Positions 19,520 through 28,724 of a DNA stretch of 64,000 nt are shown piece by piece. The stretch's first letter is position 1. Each line of letters opens with the position of its first letter. A program made the translations under genes and the position numbers. The notes under the pieces are model-generated. The model had not been told where the DNA came from, ran no database searches, and worked only from the letters and a program-made list of their open reading frames with translations. Source of the stretch: Roseovarius nanhaiticus (GTDB lineage: Bacteria; Pseudomonadota; Alphaproteobacteria; Rhodobacterales; Rhodobacteraceae); contig NZ_FTNV01000004.1 in assembly GCF_900156535.1 (NCBI RefSeq), positions 163,634 through 227,633 on the forward strand. The letters run 5' to 3'.

Positions 19520-20460
19520 GTAGACAGCCTTTCGAGATAGAATTGATATGTCGCGGTCATGCCCGCCCGCAAATCGGTTTGCGGCGCCCAGCCCCAGTCC
19601 GCCTGTCGCGCGGTGTCGCACAGCTTGCGCTTCATTCCGACGGGTTTGGACAGATCATGGGCGAAGCTGCCCGTCCAGCCGATCACTTCGGCGGCGGCAG
19701 CGTAATATTCATTCACCGAGTGATCCGCACCGACGCCGACATTCATCAGGTCGGACAGCCCCTTCGAATCTGCGGCGGCGCGCAGCACCGCATCGGCCAG
19801 ATCGCCCGCATACATGAATTCGCGGCGCGCGGTGCCGTCTCCCCAGATGTCGACAGTCTCGCTGCCCGCCTCGCGCGCCGCGTGGATCTTGGCAATCACG
19901 GCGGGCACCATATGCGAGGATGCCGCGTCAAAGCTGTCATGCCGGCCATAGAGGTTGCAGGGGATCAGCGTCTTGTACTGCATCTCGGGTGTCTCGGCGC
20001 GGATGTATTGGCAGAGGCGCAGCGCCATGATCTTGGCCAGCGCGTAGCCCTCGTTCGTCGGCTCCAGAGGGCCGGTCAAAACCATCTCTTCGGAAAGCGG
20101 ATTGGGCGCCTCTCGCGGGTAGATACACGTGGAGGCGAGGTTGAGGAGGCGGGGCACACCCGCCGCCCGCGCGCCCATGATGACGCTGCGCCCGATGGCC
20201 GTGTTGTCGTCCAGAAAGGCGACGGGGTTGGCCATGTTGGCCTGAATGCCCCCTACCCGGCCTGCCGCATGGACCACGATGTCGGGATTTTGCTCCGCGA
20301 TGTAATCCGCCGTTGCAGCGCTGTCGGTCAGGTCCAGTTCGGCACTGCTCGGCGCGAGGATTTCCCACTCGGCGGCGCGCGCGTGTTCGCGGATGTTGCG
20401 GCCAACCATGCCGCGTCCGCCGGTCAGCAGCATGCGGCCCCGCTGCGCAGCATCGCTCAT
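19516..20460 (-). CDS. GDP-L-colitose synthase / GDP-L-fucose synthase-like epimerase-reductase
   Basis: A 314-residue SDR protein with GGRGMVG (14-20), the NADP-site motif [10 protein letters not shown] (63-72), LASTCIYP with S110 and C112, and Y139-x3-K143 in YALAK. These residues are shared by GDP-fucose synthase (Fcl) and the related ColC. Both epimerise and reduce GDP-4-keto-6-deoxy sugars. Because the gene is overlapped by colD (4 nt) and overlaps gmd (4 nt), the colitose role (C5 epimerisation and C4 reduction of the 3,6-dideoxy intermediate) is favoured; making GDP-fucose as well is possible. Confidence 0.87.
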   Translation of the reverse strand: MSDAAQRGRMLLTGGRGMVGRNIREHARAAEWEILAPSSAELDLTDSAATADYIAEQNPDIVVHAAGRVGGIQANMANPVAFLDDNTAIGRSVIMGARAAGVPRLLNLASTCIYPREAPNPLSEEMVLTGPLEPTNEGYALAKIMALRLCQYIRAETPEMQYKTLIPCNLYGRHDSFDAASSHMVPAVIAKIHAAREAGSETVDIWGDGTARREFMYAGDLADAVLRAAADSKGLSDLMNVGVGADHSVNEYYAAAAEVIGWTGSFAHDLSKPVGMKRKLCDTARQADWGWAPQTDLRAGMTATYQFYLERLST

Positions 20461-21572
20461 TCGCGAAACCCCTGCGCGCCGTCAAAGCCATGCGCGGTCA
20501 GCAGCGCATGGCGCCGAGCCGCGCTCAGATCGGCCTCGACCATCTCCGCGCACATCTCGCGCGCGGTGATCTTGGGCACCCATCCCAGCTTGGCCTTGGC
20601 CTTGGAGGGATCGCCCAGCAGTGTCTCGACCTCGGCGGGGCGGAAATAGCGCGGATCGATGCGCATGATGACCTGGCCGGGTTTGACGTTGGGTGCCTTG
20701 TCGCCTTCCACCTGCTCGACCACAGCCACCTCATCGACGCCCTTGCCTTTGAAGCCGAGCGTGATGCCCAAATCGGCGGCCGCCCAGGTGATGAACTCGC
20801 GCACCGAATGCTGCACGCCGGTGGCGATCACGAAATCCTCGGGCGCATCTTGTTGCAGCATCATCCACTGCATGCGCACGTAGTCCTTGGCATGGCCCCA
20901 ATCACGCAGGCTGTCGATGTTGCCCATGTAGAGCATGTCATCGAGCCCTTGCGCGATATTGGCCAGCCCCCGCGTGATCTTGCGGGTCACGAACGTCTCG
21001 CCCCGGCGTGGGCTCTCGTGATTGAAGAGGATCCCGTTGCAGGCATACATCCCGTAAGCCTCGCGGTAGTTCACCGCGATCCAGTAGGCATAAAGCTTGG
21101 CCACGCCATAGGGCGAGCGCGGATGGAAGGGCGTCGTCTCGGTCTGCGGCGTCTCCTGCACCAGCCCGTAAAGCTCGGACGTGGAGGCTTGATAAAAGCG
21201 GCAGGTCTTCTCCATCCCTAGAAAGCGCATCGCTTCAAGCAGGCGCAGCGTGCCGATCGCATCGACATCTGCGGTATATTCCGGTGCCTCGAAACTGACG
21301 GCAACATGGCTTTGGGCGCCCAGATTGTAGATCTCGTCGGGTGCGATCTCGGACAGAAGACGCGTGAGGTTGGAGCTGTCGGTCAGATCGCCGTAATGCA
21401 GGCGAAAGCGCGGCTGATCGTGGATATCCTCGAAAAGATGATCGATCCGCTGCGTGTTGAACGACGACGCGCGGCGCTTGAGGCCGTGGACCTCATAGCC
21501 CTTTTCCAGCAAAAACTCGACCAGGTACGAGCCGTCCTGCCCCGTCGTGCCGGTCACGAATGCCTTTTTCAT
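20457..21572 (-). CDS. gmd: GDP-mannose 4,6-dehydratase
   Basis: A 371-residue SDR enzyme starting at the ATG at 21572 (MKKAFVTG), with GGGAGAG upstream. It has [11 protein letters not shown] (7-17), GDLTDSSNL (61-69), [14 protein letters not shown] (82-95), the catalytic S130/T131 and E133 in QASTSELYG, and Y155-x3-K159 in YGVAK. It makes GDP-4-keto-6-deoxymannose, the shared precursor of fucose, perosamine, rhamnose and colitose. It lies 48 bp after manC. Confidence 0.96.
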   Translation of the reverse strand: MKKAFVTGTTGQDGSYLVEFLLEKGYEVHGLKRRASSFNTQRIDHLFEDIHDQPRFRLHYGDLTDSSNLTRLLSEIAPDEIYNLGAQSHVAVSFEAPEYTADVDAIGTLRLLEAMRFLGMEKTCRFYQASTSELYGLVQETPQTETTPFHPRSPYGVAKLYAYWIAVNYREAYGMYACNGILFNHESPRRGETFVTRKITRGLANIAQGLDDMLYMGNIDSLRDWGHAKDYVRMQWMMLQQDAPEDFVIATGVQHSVREFITWAAADLGITLGFKGKGVDEVAVVEQVEGDKAPNVKPGQVIMRIDPRYFRPAEVETLLGDPSKAKAKLGWVPKITAREMCAEMVEADLSAARRHALLTAHGFDGAQGFRE

Positions 21573-21620
21573 CGCGCTCTCCCATCCAATTCTCGTATCA
21601 TGCCGCACGTGGCAAGCCGC

Positions 21621-23042
21621 CTAGCTGCGCGCATAGACGTCCTCATAGCGGATGATGTCGTCTTCGCCCAGATAGCTGCCGGTCTGTACCTCGATCAGGA
21701 CCATCGGCACCTTGCCTCGGTTCTCCATGCGGTGGACCGCACCGAGGGGGATGTAGACGGACTGGTTCTCGGACAAGAGGCGCACCTCTTCGCCGATTGT
21801 GACATGGGCGGTGCCTTCGACAACGACCCAATGCTCGGACCGGTGCTGATGACTTTGCAGGCTCAGCGCCGCGCCGGGGTTTACCACAATCCGCTTAACC
21901 TGAAAGCGCCCGCCAACGGCGAGGCTTTCGAACCAGCCCCAGGGGCGGTAGTCGCGCGGCAATTGCACGGCCTGCGAGGCGCCCCGCGCCTTGAGGGCGC
22001 TGACGGCTTCCTTCACGCGCTGGGTCTGGGACTTGTGCGCGACGAGCACGGCATCGTCCATCGCGATGGCCACGATATCGCTGAGGCCGATCCCGACCAG
22101 CTCGACATCCGCGCTCTCGGAGCGCAGCAGGCTGTTCTCGCACGAAATCGCGGTGGCGTGGTCCGAGCAGACGTTGCCTTCGGCGTCCGGCCCCGTCTCC
22201 AGCCAGACGGCCTCCCAGCCGCCCAGATCGGACCATCCGGCGCGAAAGGGCATGACGGCGAGGTTCGCGGCCTTCTCCATGATCGCGTAGTCGATCGAGA
22301 TATCCTCGGCCTCTACCCAGTGATCGGCGGCGAGGCGGGTGAAACCCAGATCGTTCGCGGCTCCGTCATAGGCGGCGCTCACCGCATCGAGCATGGCGGG
22401 TGCGTGCGACGTGTATGCCGCGATGACCGCTTCGGCGGTGCACAGAAAAATTCCCGCATTCCACAGGAAATTCCCCGCGCTCAGCATCTCTTCGGCGCGC
22501 GCGGCATTCGGTTTTTCGACGAACCGCGCCAGGGGCTGCGGCGTGTCAGCCGAGGCATCGGCGCCCTGCCCCAGTTCCAGATATCCATACCCCGTTTCGG
22601 GCCGCGTCGGGGCGATGCCAAATGTGACAAGATCACCGCCCCGCGCGCGCGGAGCAGCCGCCAGCACAGCGGCGCGAAATGCGTCTGCGTCCGGGATGAC
22701 ATGGTCCGACGGCGCGATCAGCATCAGCGCGCCTGCGTCCCTCTGGGCCAGCCACAACGCAGCGGCCAGAACCGCAGGTGCGGTATTACGGCCCTCAGGC
22801 TCGATCAGGATGCCTTGCGGCGCTTGAGCAATCTGCGCCAACTGCTCAGTCACGACAAAACGAAAAGGATCGCCCGTCACGACCAGCGGCGCCGCGAATC
22901 CCGCCCCCGAGAGGCGGCGGGCGGAAGCTTGGAACAGGCTTTCATCGCCCATGAGCCGCGCGAACTGCTTGGGATAGGATTTGCGTGAGAGCGGCCAGAG
23001 CCGTGTGCCCGAGCCGCCGCATAGAAGGACGGGGGTGATCAT
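21621..23042 (-). CDS. manC: Mannose-1-phosphate guanylyltransferase / mannose-6-phosphate isomerase
   Basis: A 473-residue bifunctional protein starting at the ATG at 23042 (MITPVLLCGG). The N-terminal domain carries GGSGTRLWPLSR (9-20) and FVEKP; the C-terminal cupin domain (from about residue 350) carries YRPWGWFE, HQHRSEHWVVVEG and YIPLGAVHRMEN, typical of the type II isomerase. It supplies GDP-mannose for Gmd. It is the first gene of the manC-gmd-colC-colD operon and is divergent from the sulfotransferase operon starting at 23268. Confidence 0.95.
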   Translation of the reverse strand: MITPVLLCGGSGTRLWPLSRKSYPKQFARLMGDESLFQASARRLSGAGFAAPLVVTGDPFRFVVTEQLAQIAQAPQGILIEPEGRNTAPAVLAAALWLAQRDAGALMLIAPSDHVIPDADAFRAAVLAAAPRARGGDLVTFGIAPTRPETGYGYLELGQGADASADTPQPLARFVEKPNAARAEEMLSAGNFLWNAGIFLCTAEAVIAAYTSHAPAMLDAVSAAYDGAANDLGFTRLAADHWVEAEDISIDYAIMEKAANLAVMPFRAGWSDLGGWEAVWLETGPDAEGNVCSDHATAISCENSLLRSESADVELVGIGLSDIVAIAMDDAVLVAHKSQTQRVKEAVSALKARGASQAVQLPRDYRPWGWFESLAVGGRFQVKRIVVNPGAALSLQSHQHRSEHWVVVEGTAHVTIGEEVRLLSENQSVYIPLGAVHRMENRGKVPMVLIEVQTGSYLGEDDIIRYEDVYARS

Positions 23043-23187
23043 GTCATCATTCAAATCGGCAGTTTCCAAGGCTGTGGCGCACCAACTGCGCGTTGCTCGC
23101 AACCTGCCTTGTTTCCACACGGGGTTCAACATCGGACGACACCGCCCGATCGCGGCTTTGCCAAAGAAGGCCGAACGACCCGAACGC

Positions 23188-23216
23188 GCTTAACCGGAGC
23201 TTAACCAAGGCTTACT
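23188..23216 (+). promoter_or_regulatory. CtrA-type box and phased direct repeats upstream of the sulfotransferase operon
   Basis: The bases TTAACCGGAGCTTAAC at 23190-23205 fit the CtrA consensus TTAA-N7-TTAAC exactly. Seen another way, GCTTAAC occurs at 23188 and 23199 and GCTTACT at 23210, three heptads at 11-bp spacing, which is also the geometry of OmpR/PhoB-type sites. The site lies about 60 bp before the start at 23268 and within the divergent region shared with manC. I found no second TTAA-N7-TTAAC in the window. Confidence 0.6.
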
Positions 23217-23267
23217 AAAACGAAGAGGGAACAAAGATGCCATTCCAACACCGCACGAGGGCCCTCC

Positions 23268-24290
23268 ATGACACGCACCCTTTACCTGCACATTGGCGCG
23301 CACCGCACCGCGACGACCTCGATCCAGCGATTTCTTGTGCGGCAGTTCGATGCTCTGGTTGCCGCGGGCTGCCTGTTGCCGCTGCGCAAGCCACGCCATT
23401 TCGAGATGATGAACGCGATCTTCGACGGGTCACGTAAAGTCGATGACGTGGCGGCCGATCTGAACCGGCGCGCAGATAAAAAGCCGGTGCCAATTACCAA
23501 ATTGATCGTGACGGATGAGGATATCTCGATGCGGCGCGATCTGAGCCGGCTGGCCCGGTTTCGTGACCACTTCGACGTCAAGGTCATCTACTCGATGCGC
23601 CGGCAGGATCTGTGGCTGGAAAGCTGGTATTTCCAGAACATCAAATGGCAGTGGAACCCATCGCTTTCGCATATCACCTTCGATCAGTTCCTAGCGCGCC
23701 GGGCCGAGTTTCACTGGATCCAATACGCCCACTACGTTCGCCATCTTGAGGACGTGTTCGGCCCTGAAAACCTTCTCCTAAGCGTGTTCGAGCCCGCCCA
23801 GATGCCTGGCGGACCGGTGCAGCATTTCTGCCGTCAGCTGGGTCTCGATCCGCTCATCGGCGGCGCGCCGGGGCCCCATATCAACGCCTCTATGTCGGCC
23901 GCTATGGTCGAGTTTACGCGCCATCTTCCGATGCACGAATTTACCCCACCCCAACGCGAAAGGCTTCGCCGCGCGCTTGAGGCGGTTGACCGTCGAAGCC
24001 TTGGCCACTCCGGCAAACAAAGCGAGCGATTGCTGCCCCCCGATCTGCGCGCCGCCCTGCTGGCGGAATATGAGGTGGGCAATACCGCGCTCGCGCGCCG
24101 GCATTTTGGCCGCGATCACCTTTTCGAGGCGCCCTGTCCGGACAAGGAAACCACCTTGGCCGAAATGAAAATTCCCAGCTCCAACACCGATCTGATGGCG
24201 CAATTCGTGGCACCGCTCCTGCGCGAACTTGTTGTCGGGGGCGCAGGCGCGCCGCACCGCTCGGACGCACGCGGCGGTATGCGGCCATGA
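23268..24290 (+). CDS. Sulfotransferase-like protein (PAPS-loop family)
   Basis: A 340-residue protein with an N-terminal loop LHIGAHRTATTSIQRFL (residues 7-23) that corresponds to the 5'-phosphosulfate-binding loop of sulfotransferases, here with arginine where lysine is usual. A later VIYSMRRQDLWLESWYFQN stretch (about 105-123) resembles the 3'-phosphate-binding region. No signal peptide. It likely transfers sulfate from PAPS to a cytoplasmic polysaccharide precursor, but the K-to-R change leaves activity uncertain. First gene of a six-gene operon; it overlaps the next start by 4 nt. A 10-bp palindrome (GAGGGCCCTC, 23257-23266) covers its ribosome site. Confidence 0.75.
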   Translation: MTRTLYLHIGAHRTATTSIQRFLVRQFDALVAAGCLLPLRKPRHFEMMNAIFDGSRKVDDVAADLNRRADKKPVPITKLIVTDEDISMRRDLSRLARFRDHFDVKVIYSMRRQDLWLESWYFQNIKWQWNPSLSHITFDQFLARRAEFHWIQYAHYVRHLEDVFGPENLLLSVFEPAQMPGGPVQHFCRQLGLDPLIGGAPGPHINASMSAAMVEFTRHLPMHEFTPPQRERLRRALEAVDRRSLGHSGKQSERLLPPDLRAALLAEYEVGNTALARRHFGRDHLFEAPCPDKETTLAEMKIPSSNTDLMAQFVAPLLRELVVGGAGAPHRSDARGGMRP

Positions 24291-26146
24291 GCGAGGGTAT
24301 CGATTGCGTCACAGCACCGCTTCAGTCCCTAATCTGGCCCGATCCCGAGCTCTGCACGGAGCGCGATCTCTATATGCGGCTGGACGGCGGCGCCGCCCTG
24401 TCGATGAATGCGCGAGAGATCCGCTTTGCGCCCGGCGGCGGAGCAGACTTCAATACCTATGCCAATCTCTTCAACAGCGGAAAATGGGCGAAATATTGCG
24501 ATCTTGATCAGCTGTCTTTGCACCTCGAGGGCGGGGGCGCCTTCGAGCTGGTGGTCTTCTACGCGCATCCCGACCACTCTTATATTCGTCTCATCAACGA
24601 GGTGATCACACTAGAGGCCGGTACTACGCAGCTGTTTGACGTAACGCCCAGCGCCGGTTTCGAAAACCGCGGCGCGCTCTATTTTCAGCTGCGTGCCCTG
24701 TCAGACGGCGTGCTGCGCCGCGCAGATTGGCACACCGACCGTGCGCCGCGCCGAACGCCAAACCTGATGCTGTCGATCACCACCTTCAAGCGTGAAGAGG
24801 CCGTGCGCCGCACGGTTGCCCGTTTCGAGCGGTTCATGTCCGAAACGCCACTGAGGGCACATCTGCACCTTGCAGTCGTCGATAACGGCAAAAGCGCCAA
24901 GATCGTCTCATCGCCGAACGTTACGCTTATTCCGAACGAGAACCTAGGCGGTGCCGGCGGCTTTGCGCGCGGTCTGATCGAGGCGCAAAACCGCGGTGCG
25001 ACCCACTGCCTTTTCATGGATGACGACGCGGCCAATCATCCCGGCGCAATCGAGCGGACATGGATGTTCCTCGCTCACGCAACCGACGACAGGCTTGCCA
25101 TCTCGGGCGCATTGGCCAACGCGCAGCACCGTTGGCAGATGTGGGAGAACGGCGCCGTGTTCGACAGGCTGTGTCATCCCCAATTCCAAGGCCGTGATCT
25201 GCGGTGTGCCGAAGATGTGCTCGATATGGAGTTCGCCAGCACCGGCGAGAAACCGGATAATTTCTACGGCGGCTGGTGGTTCTTTGCCTTCCCGCTCGCC
25301 CATGTCGACCACATGCCGTTCCCATTCTTCGTCCGCGGCGACGATGTCAGTTTCTCGCTGATGAACGATTTTCAGATCGTGAATCTGCCCGGTGTCATTT
25401 CTTTCCAAGACGAGGATTTCTCGAGCAAGGAGTCGCCGCAAACGCTCTATCTGGATCTGCGCGGGCATCTGGCGCATCACCTCGTTGCACCCGGCCTCGA
25501 TATCGGGCGCACGGGCGTGCTGCGCATCCTTGGCTGGTTCTTTATCCGAAGCTTCCTGAGCTGCCATTACGAGACCCTCGCGGCGCTGAACCTCTCGGTG
25601 CGAGATGCGATTTCAGGTCCGGAGTTCTTTGCCAAAAACGCGGATATGGCCGGACGCCGCGCAGAAATCAAAGCCAATATGCAGAACGAGGTCTGGCACG
25701 ATCTGACCACTGATCCACCTGCCGAGAAGCGCCGCTTTGATCCGCGCAGGCGCCGCGACAGGGCGCTGATGAAGCTCACGCTGAATGGCCATCTTCTTCC
25801 GTTTTTCGGGCGCATAGGAAATCACGTCACGCTGCCTTCCGCCTTGCGCGGGCACCGGCGCCCTCTCTGGGGCGCGGCCCGGATCACCTATGTCTCGCCC
25901 GATCGCAGCCGCGCCTACACGGTGCGCCACGACAAACGCCGCGCGTGGCGCGAAATGACCCGCGCCCTTTGGGCGATATTTGTGATGTGGCGCGACTATC
26001 CACAGATCAAGGCGCGCTGGCGCCAGGGCTATGATACTCTGACACAGGGCCCGTTCTGGACCGAGATCTTGCAGATCGACAAGACCCAGTCTGCCGGCGA
26101 TCCCACTCTCGTCAAAGAGGCGCCGGATATGCGCCGCAGCGCATAG
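24287..26146 (+). CDS. GlfT2-like galactofuranosyltransferase
   Basis: A 619-residue protein with the layout of mycobacterial GlfT2: an N-terminal beta-rich domain (about residues 20-155, with FNTYANLFNSGKW), a GT-A domain from about 158 (LMLSITTFKRE, VVDNGKSAK, NLGGAGGFARGL), the DDD motif at 245-247, W330-W331 in YGGWWFFAFPL, and G351-D352-D353 in FPFFVRGDDVSFSLM, then a helical C-terminus. The family adds galactofuranose from UDP-Galf. The glf gene at 17207 supplies that donor. It is translationally coupled to the sulfotransferase-like gene upstream. Confidence 0.87.
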   Translation: MSEGIDCVTAPLQSLIWPDPELCTERDLYMRLDGGAALSMNAREIRFAPGGGADFNTYANLFNSGKWAKYCDLDQLSLHLEGGGAFELVVFYAHPDHSYIRLINEVITLEAGTTQLFDVTPSAGFENRGALYFQLRALSDGVLRRADWHTDRAPRRTPNLMLSITTFKREEAVRRTVARFERFMSETPLRAHLHLAVVDNGKSAKIVSSPNVTLIPNENLGGAGGFARGLIEAQNRGATHCLFMDDDAANHPGAIERTWMFLAHATDDRLAISGALANAQHRWQMWENGAVFDRLCHPQFQGRDLRCAEDVLDMEFASTGEKPDNFYGGWWFFAFPLAHVDHMPFPFFVRGDDVSFSLMNDFQIVNLPGVISFQDEDFSSKESPQTLYLDLRGHLAHHLVAPGLDIGRTGVLRILGWFFIRSFLSCHYETLAALNLSVRDAISGPEFFAKNADMAGRRAEIKANMQNEVWHDLTTDPPAEKRRFDPRRRRDRALMKLTLNGHLLPFFGRIGNHVTLPSALRGHRRPLWGAARITYVSPDRSRAYTVRHDKRRAWREMTRALWAIFVMWRDYPQIKARWRQGYDTLTQGPFWTEILQIDKTQSAGDPTLVKEAPDMRRSA

Positions 26147-26153
26147 GTGCGGG

Positions 26154-27188
26154 ATGCTCGGCAGGATCCTCTCCAAACTGCAAAAGAAGCGTGTCTTGCT
26201 GCATATCGGCCTACCGAAATGTGGCTCCAGCTCGCTTCAGGCGTATATGGCTGATCGCGCCAAGGCGCATCACGACATGGGCGTCTGTTATCCGACTGCA
26301 CACCGCTTGCGATCGGGATATCGCAACCACCTTCCGCTTGCGCAGATGGCCCCGGACGAGTTGCCACGCGCTCTGAAGCAAATCGAAGCCGAGGCGCAAG
26401 GGTGCCACACGATTGTGCTGTCTTGCGAGCATTGGACGAACGCGCTTCATATCTGCAACCTTGCGTCGCTTTGCACCGAGCTGAGCCGCATCATGCCGGA
26501 CCGCACGCTGCACGTCGTCGCCTATTTTCGAAGCCCGTTCGACTTTGCCGACTCCTGCTATGCGCAGTTCATCCGTGCTGGGCTGATGGGCGTGAACCGG
26601 CCTGAATTCTACGCGGATGGCGCGCCCTCGATAGAGCGGTTCTTGCACAGGTTCGAAATGCTGCGCGGCTACCCTCTTTGGTCCATCAAAGCATGGTGCG
26701 AGGAAATCCGCACAAAGACCCAAGGTGCCCGCCTTAGCCTGCGTTCGATGGAGCCGGGGGATCTGCCCGCTGAAAACTTCATCTCCGATTTTTGCGCGCT
26801 GGCCGGCGTGGCACCTCCTGCAACAATGCCGAAGCAGAATTTACGGCTGAGCAATCGCAAGCTTGCGGAGCTTGAGTACGCCCAGACCCTGATCGACAAC
26901 GACAGCCATATGGCGGCGCGGGACCGCATGATTGCGCATGATTTTGGGCGCCACCATCCGAACGACACCGCGCGCATCGCGGGGTTGAATATTGGCGCCG
27001 ACACGGCGCAGGCCATTGAGCGAACCTTGAAGGCCGAAAAGAGCAAGATCACCCAACTTTTCGCCACGCGCACGACCAGGCTTTGTGCGGTGCCGGTGCG
27101 CGACTGGCACCGACGGGATCTACTGACGGCCGACGACAAGGCCCAGATTGCGCGTTATGTCGGATCGCGCCAGCGCGGCGCAGCCTGA
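26154..27188 (+). CDS. Second sulfotransferase-like protein
   Basis: A 344-residue protein with a classical PAPS-loop VLLHIGLPKCGSSSLQAYM (residues 14-32, lysine K22) and a second stretch LHVVAYFRSPFDFADSCYAQ (about 119-138) matching the 3'-phosphate-binding region. It is more canonical than its neighbour at 23268, so it is the stronger candidate for a working sulfotransferase. The gap to the upstream gene is 7 nt and to the downstream gene 1 nt. Together with the other gene it suggests sulfation of the polysaccharide; the accepting sugar is unknown. Confidence 0.75.
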   Translation: MLGRILSKLQKKRVLLHIGLPKCGSSSLQAYMADRAKAHHDMGVCYPTAHRLRSGYRNHLPLAQMAPDELPRALKQIEAEAQGCHTIVLSCEHWTNALHICNLASLCTELSRIMPDRTLHVVAYFRSPFDFADSCYAQFIRAGLMGVNRPEFYADGAPSIERFLHRFEMLRGYPLWSIKAWCEEIRTKTQGARLSLRSMEPGDLPAENFISDFCALAGVAPPATMPKQNLRLSNRKLAELEYAQTLIDNDSHMAARDRMIAHDFGRHHPNDTARIAGLNIGADTAQAIERTLKAEKSKITQLFATRTTRLCAVPVRDWHRRDLLTADDKAQIARYVGSRQRGAA

Positions 27189-27189
27189 C

Positions 27190-27759
27190 ATGGACGGACG
27201 CCACATGCAGAGCGAACCGGAAGCCCTGACCAATCTTGCACTTGGCGGGGATGCTCATGCCAATCACGCGCTGTCGATGCTGCGGGCCAGCGTCCCCGAA
27301 GGCATTTTGGCGCACCATGTCCCACTGGCACCCGGCATCGCTTTGCACGCGGCGCCCGGCCTCGGACTGTCGGGCCGCTACGCCTCCCCGCGCGGGATCA
27401 TCCTAGAGCTGGACGCAGCGATGACCGGCGCGCGCGGTGGCTGGTTCGCGCTTCACATTGCGTTGCCGGCCTACGCCCTCGCAGATCACGGAGTCTTCGG
27501 GTTTGCCGCGCGCCTTCGCGCTCCGCAAGTTTGCAGCATCCGCGCCTGCTTGCGCAGCGGAACCGAGGACGGTTTCGTCGACGCCTTCTTCGAAAAGCAT
27601 CTGATCGCGCGGCCAGACGAGACAAGCCATCTCGATGCCCTCGCGCTTGCGTTGCGCGAAGACGTACCTGCGCATGCGCCTTGGCGTGAAGTCATCCTTT
27701 TTCTTCCGATCGGTACGGTCCGCCTTTGCCTGATCGATCTGCGGATGTTTCTGGTATGA
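27190..27759 (+). CDS. Protein of unknown function in the polysaccharide operon
   Basis: A 189-residue protein that I do not recognise. The start is taken at the ATG at 27190, directly after the upstream stop; starts further upstream would lie inside the previous gene. There is no signal peptide or membrane helix. The middle part (about residues 55-140) alternates hydrophobic and polar residues in a way that suggests a beta-sandwich, and it resembles in general plan the N-terminal beta domain of the GlfT2-like neighbour, though I see no shared motif. It overlaps the next glycosyltransferase start by 4 nt. It may be an accessory subunit of that transferase; this is inference only. Confidence 0.65.
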   Translation: MDGRHMQSEPEALTNLALGGDAHANHALSMLRASVPEGILAHHVPLAPGIALHAAPGLGLSGRYASPRGIILELDAAMTGARGGWFALHIALPAYALADHGVFGFAARLRAPQVCSIRACLRSGTEDGFVDAFFEKHLIARPDETSHLDALALALREDVPAHAPWREVILFLPIGTVRLCLIDLRMFLV

Positions 27760-28724
27760 CCTTAGCCCTCGTGATCTGTGTGCGTGACGATCAACGCAAC
27801 TTGGACAGGCTGCTGACACAAGCCCTACAGCTTGGAATCTTCGAGCAGATTGTAGTCGTCGATGACGCCTCTCGGATTCCCGTCCGCCTGCAGTTCGATT
27901 GCATGGGACCATGCCGCTGCCCAATCACCCTGCTGCGCCATCGCGCACCACGCGGCGCGGGAGCGGCACGCAATGCAGGCCTTGAATTGGTCCGGACCGA
28001 TCACATGATTTTTTTCGACAGCGACGATCTTTTTACGAAAGAGATCATCGACCTTTGGAACGACCTCCGCGGCCAGCAGTTCGATTTTTGCGTGATGCGG
28101 TATCAAGACAGCGAACGCGGGCATTTCGGCGGGATAGGACAGACACTGCATGACGAGGCGTGCTGGCACCGCGCCGGGTGTGTCAGTGCTGCGCCGCGCC
28201 GGGTGAGCCGCGATGCAATATGGTCACTGGCAGAGGCCAATAATTTCCCTTGGAACAAGATTTACCGGACCCGGTTTTTGCGCGCCAACGCCATTCGCTG
28301 CACCGAAACACGCGTGCACAATGACATCGAATTGCATTGGCGAAGCTTTGCAGCGGCACGACGTATTTTCGTATCGACCCGTTTGGGAGCCATCCATGTG
28401 GTGCGACCCGGCGGCGATCGATTGACCAATCAGAATGACGCGGCGCGGCTGGATCTTTTTTCAGCACTGCGGCCCGCCTCGGACGCGGTGATGCACGATG
28501 ACGACGATGCTCCCAAACTCGCATTTCTGCGCTTCAGCGCCGGCATCTTGACCTGGGGCGAACGGGTGATCGCGCCGGATCTGAGGGATGCATTCGCAGC
28601 GCGGCGGCAACAGTTTCTGCGCAGCATTCTGACAAATGATCTGTACGAGGCCGTTCTGCAAAAGGATCCAGTTCTGGCGCTCAGACTAATGCTGATGATC
28701 GCGCCGGAGACTGCGAAATGCTGA
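27756..28724 (+). CDS. GT2-family glycosyltransferase
   Basis: A 322-residue GT-A protein starting at the ATG at 27756 (MTLALVICVRDD), which overlaps the upstream stop. Motifs are QIVVVDDAS (31-39), GAGAARNAGLE (67-77), the metal-binding D88-S89-D90 in IFFDSDDLF, and PWNKIYRTRFL further on, all typical of GT2 enzymes. The C-terminus is helical. Donor and acceptor sugars are unknown. It overlaps the next gene by 7 nt. Confidence 0.82.
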   Translation: MTLALVICVRDDQRNLDRLLTQALQLGIFEQIVVVDDASRIPVRLQFDCMGPCRCPITLLRHRAPRGAGAARNAGLELVRTDHMIFFDSDDLFTKEIIDLWNDLRGQQFDFCVMRYQDSERGHFGGIGQTLHDEACWHRAGCVSAAPRRVSRDAIWSLAEANNFPWNKIYRTRFLRANAIRCTETRVHNDIELHWRSFAAARRIFVSTRLGAIHVVRPGGDRLTNQNDAARLDLFSALRPASDAVMHDDDDAPKLAFLRFSAGILTWGERVIAPDLRDAFAARRQQFLRSILTNDLYEAVLQKDPVLALRLMLMIAPETAKC

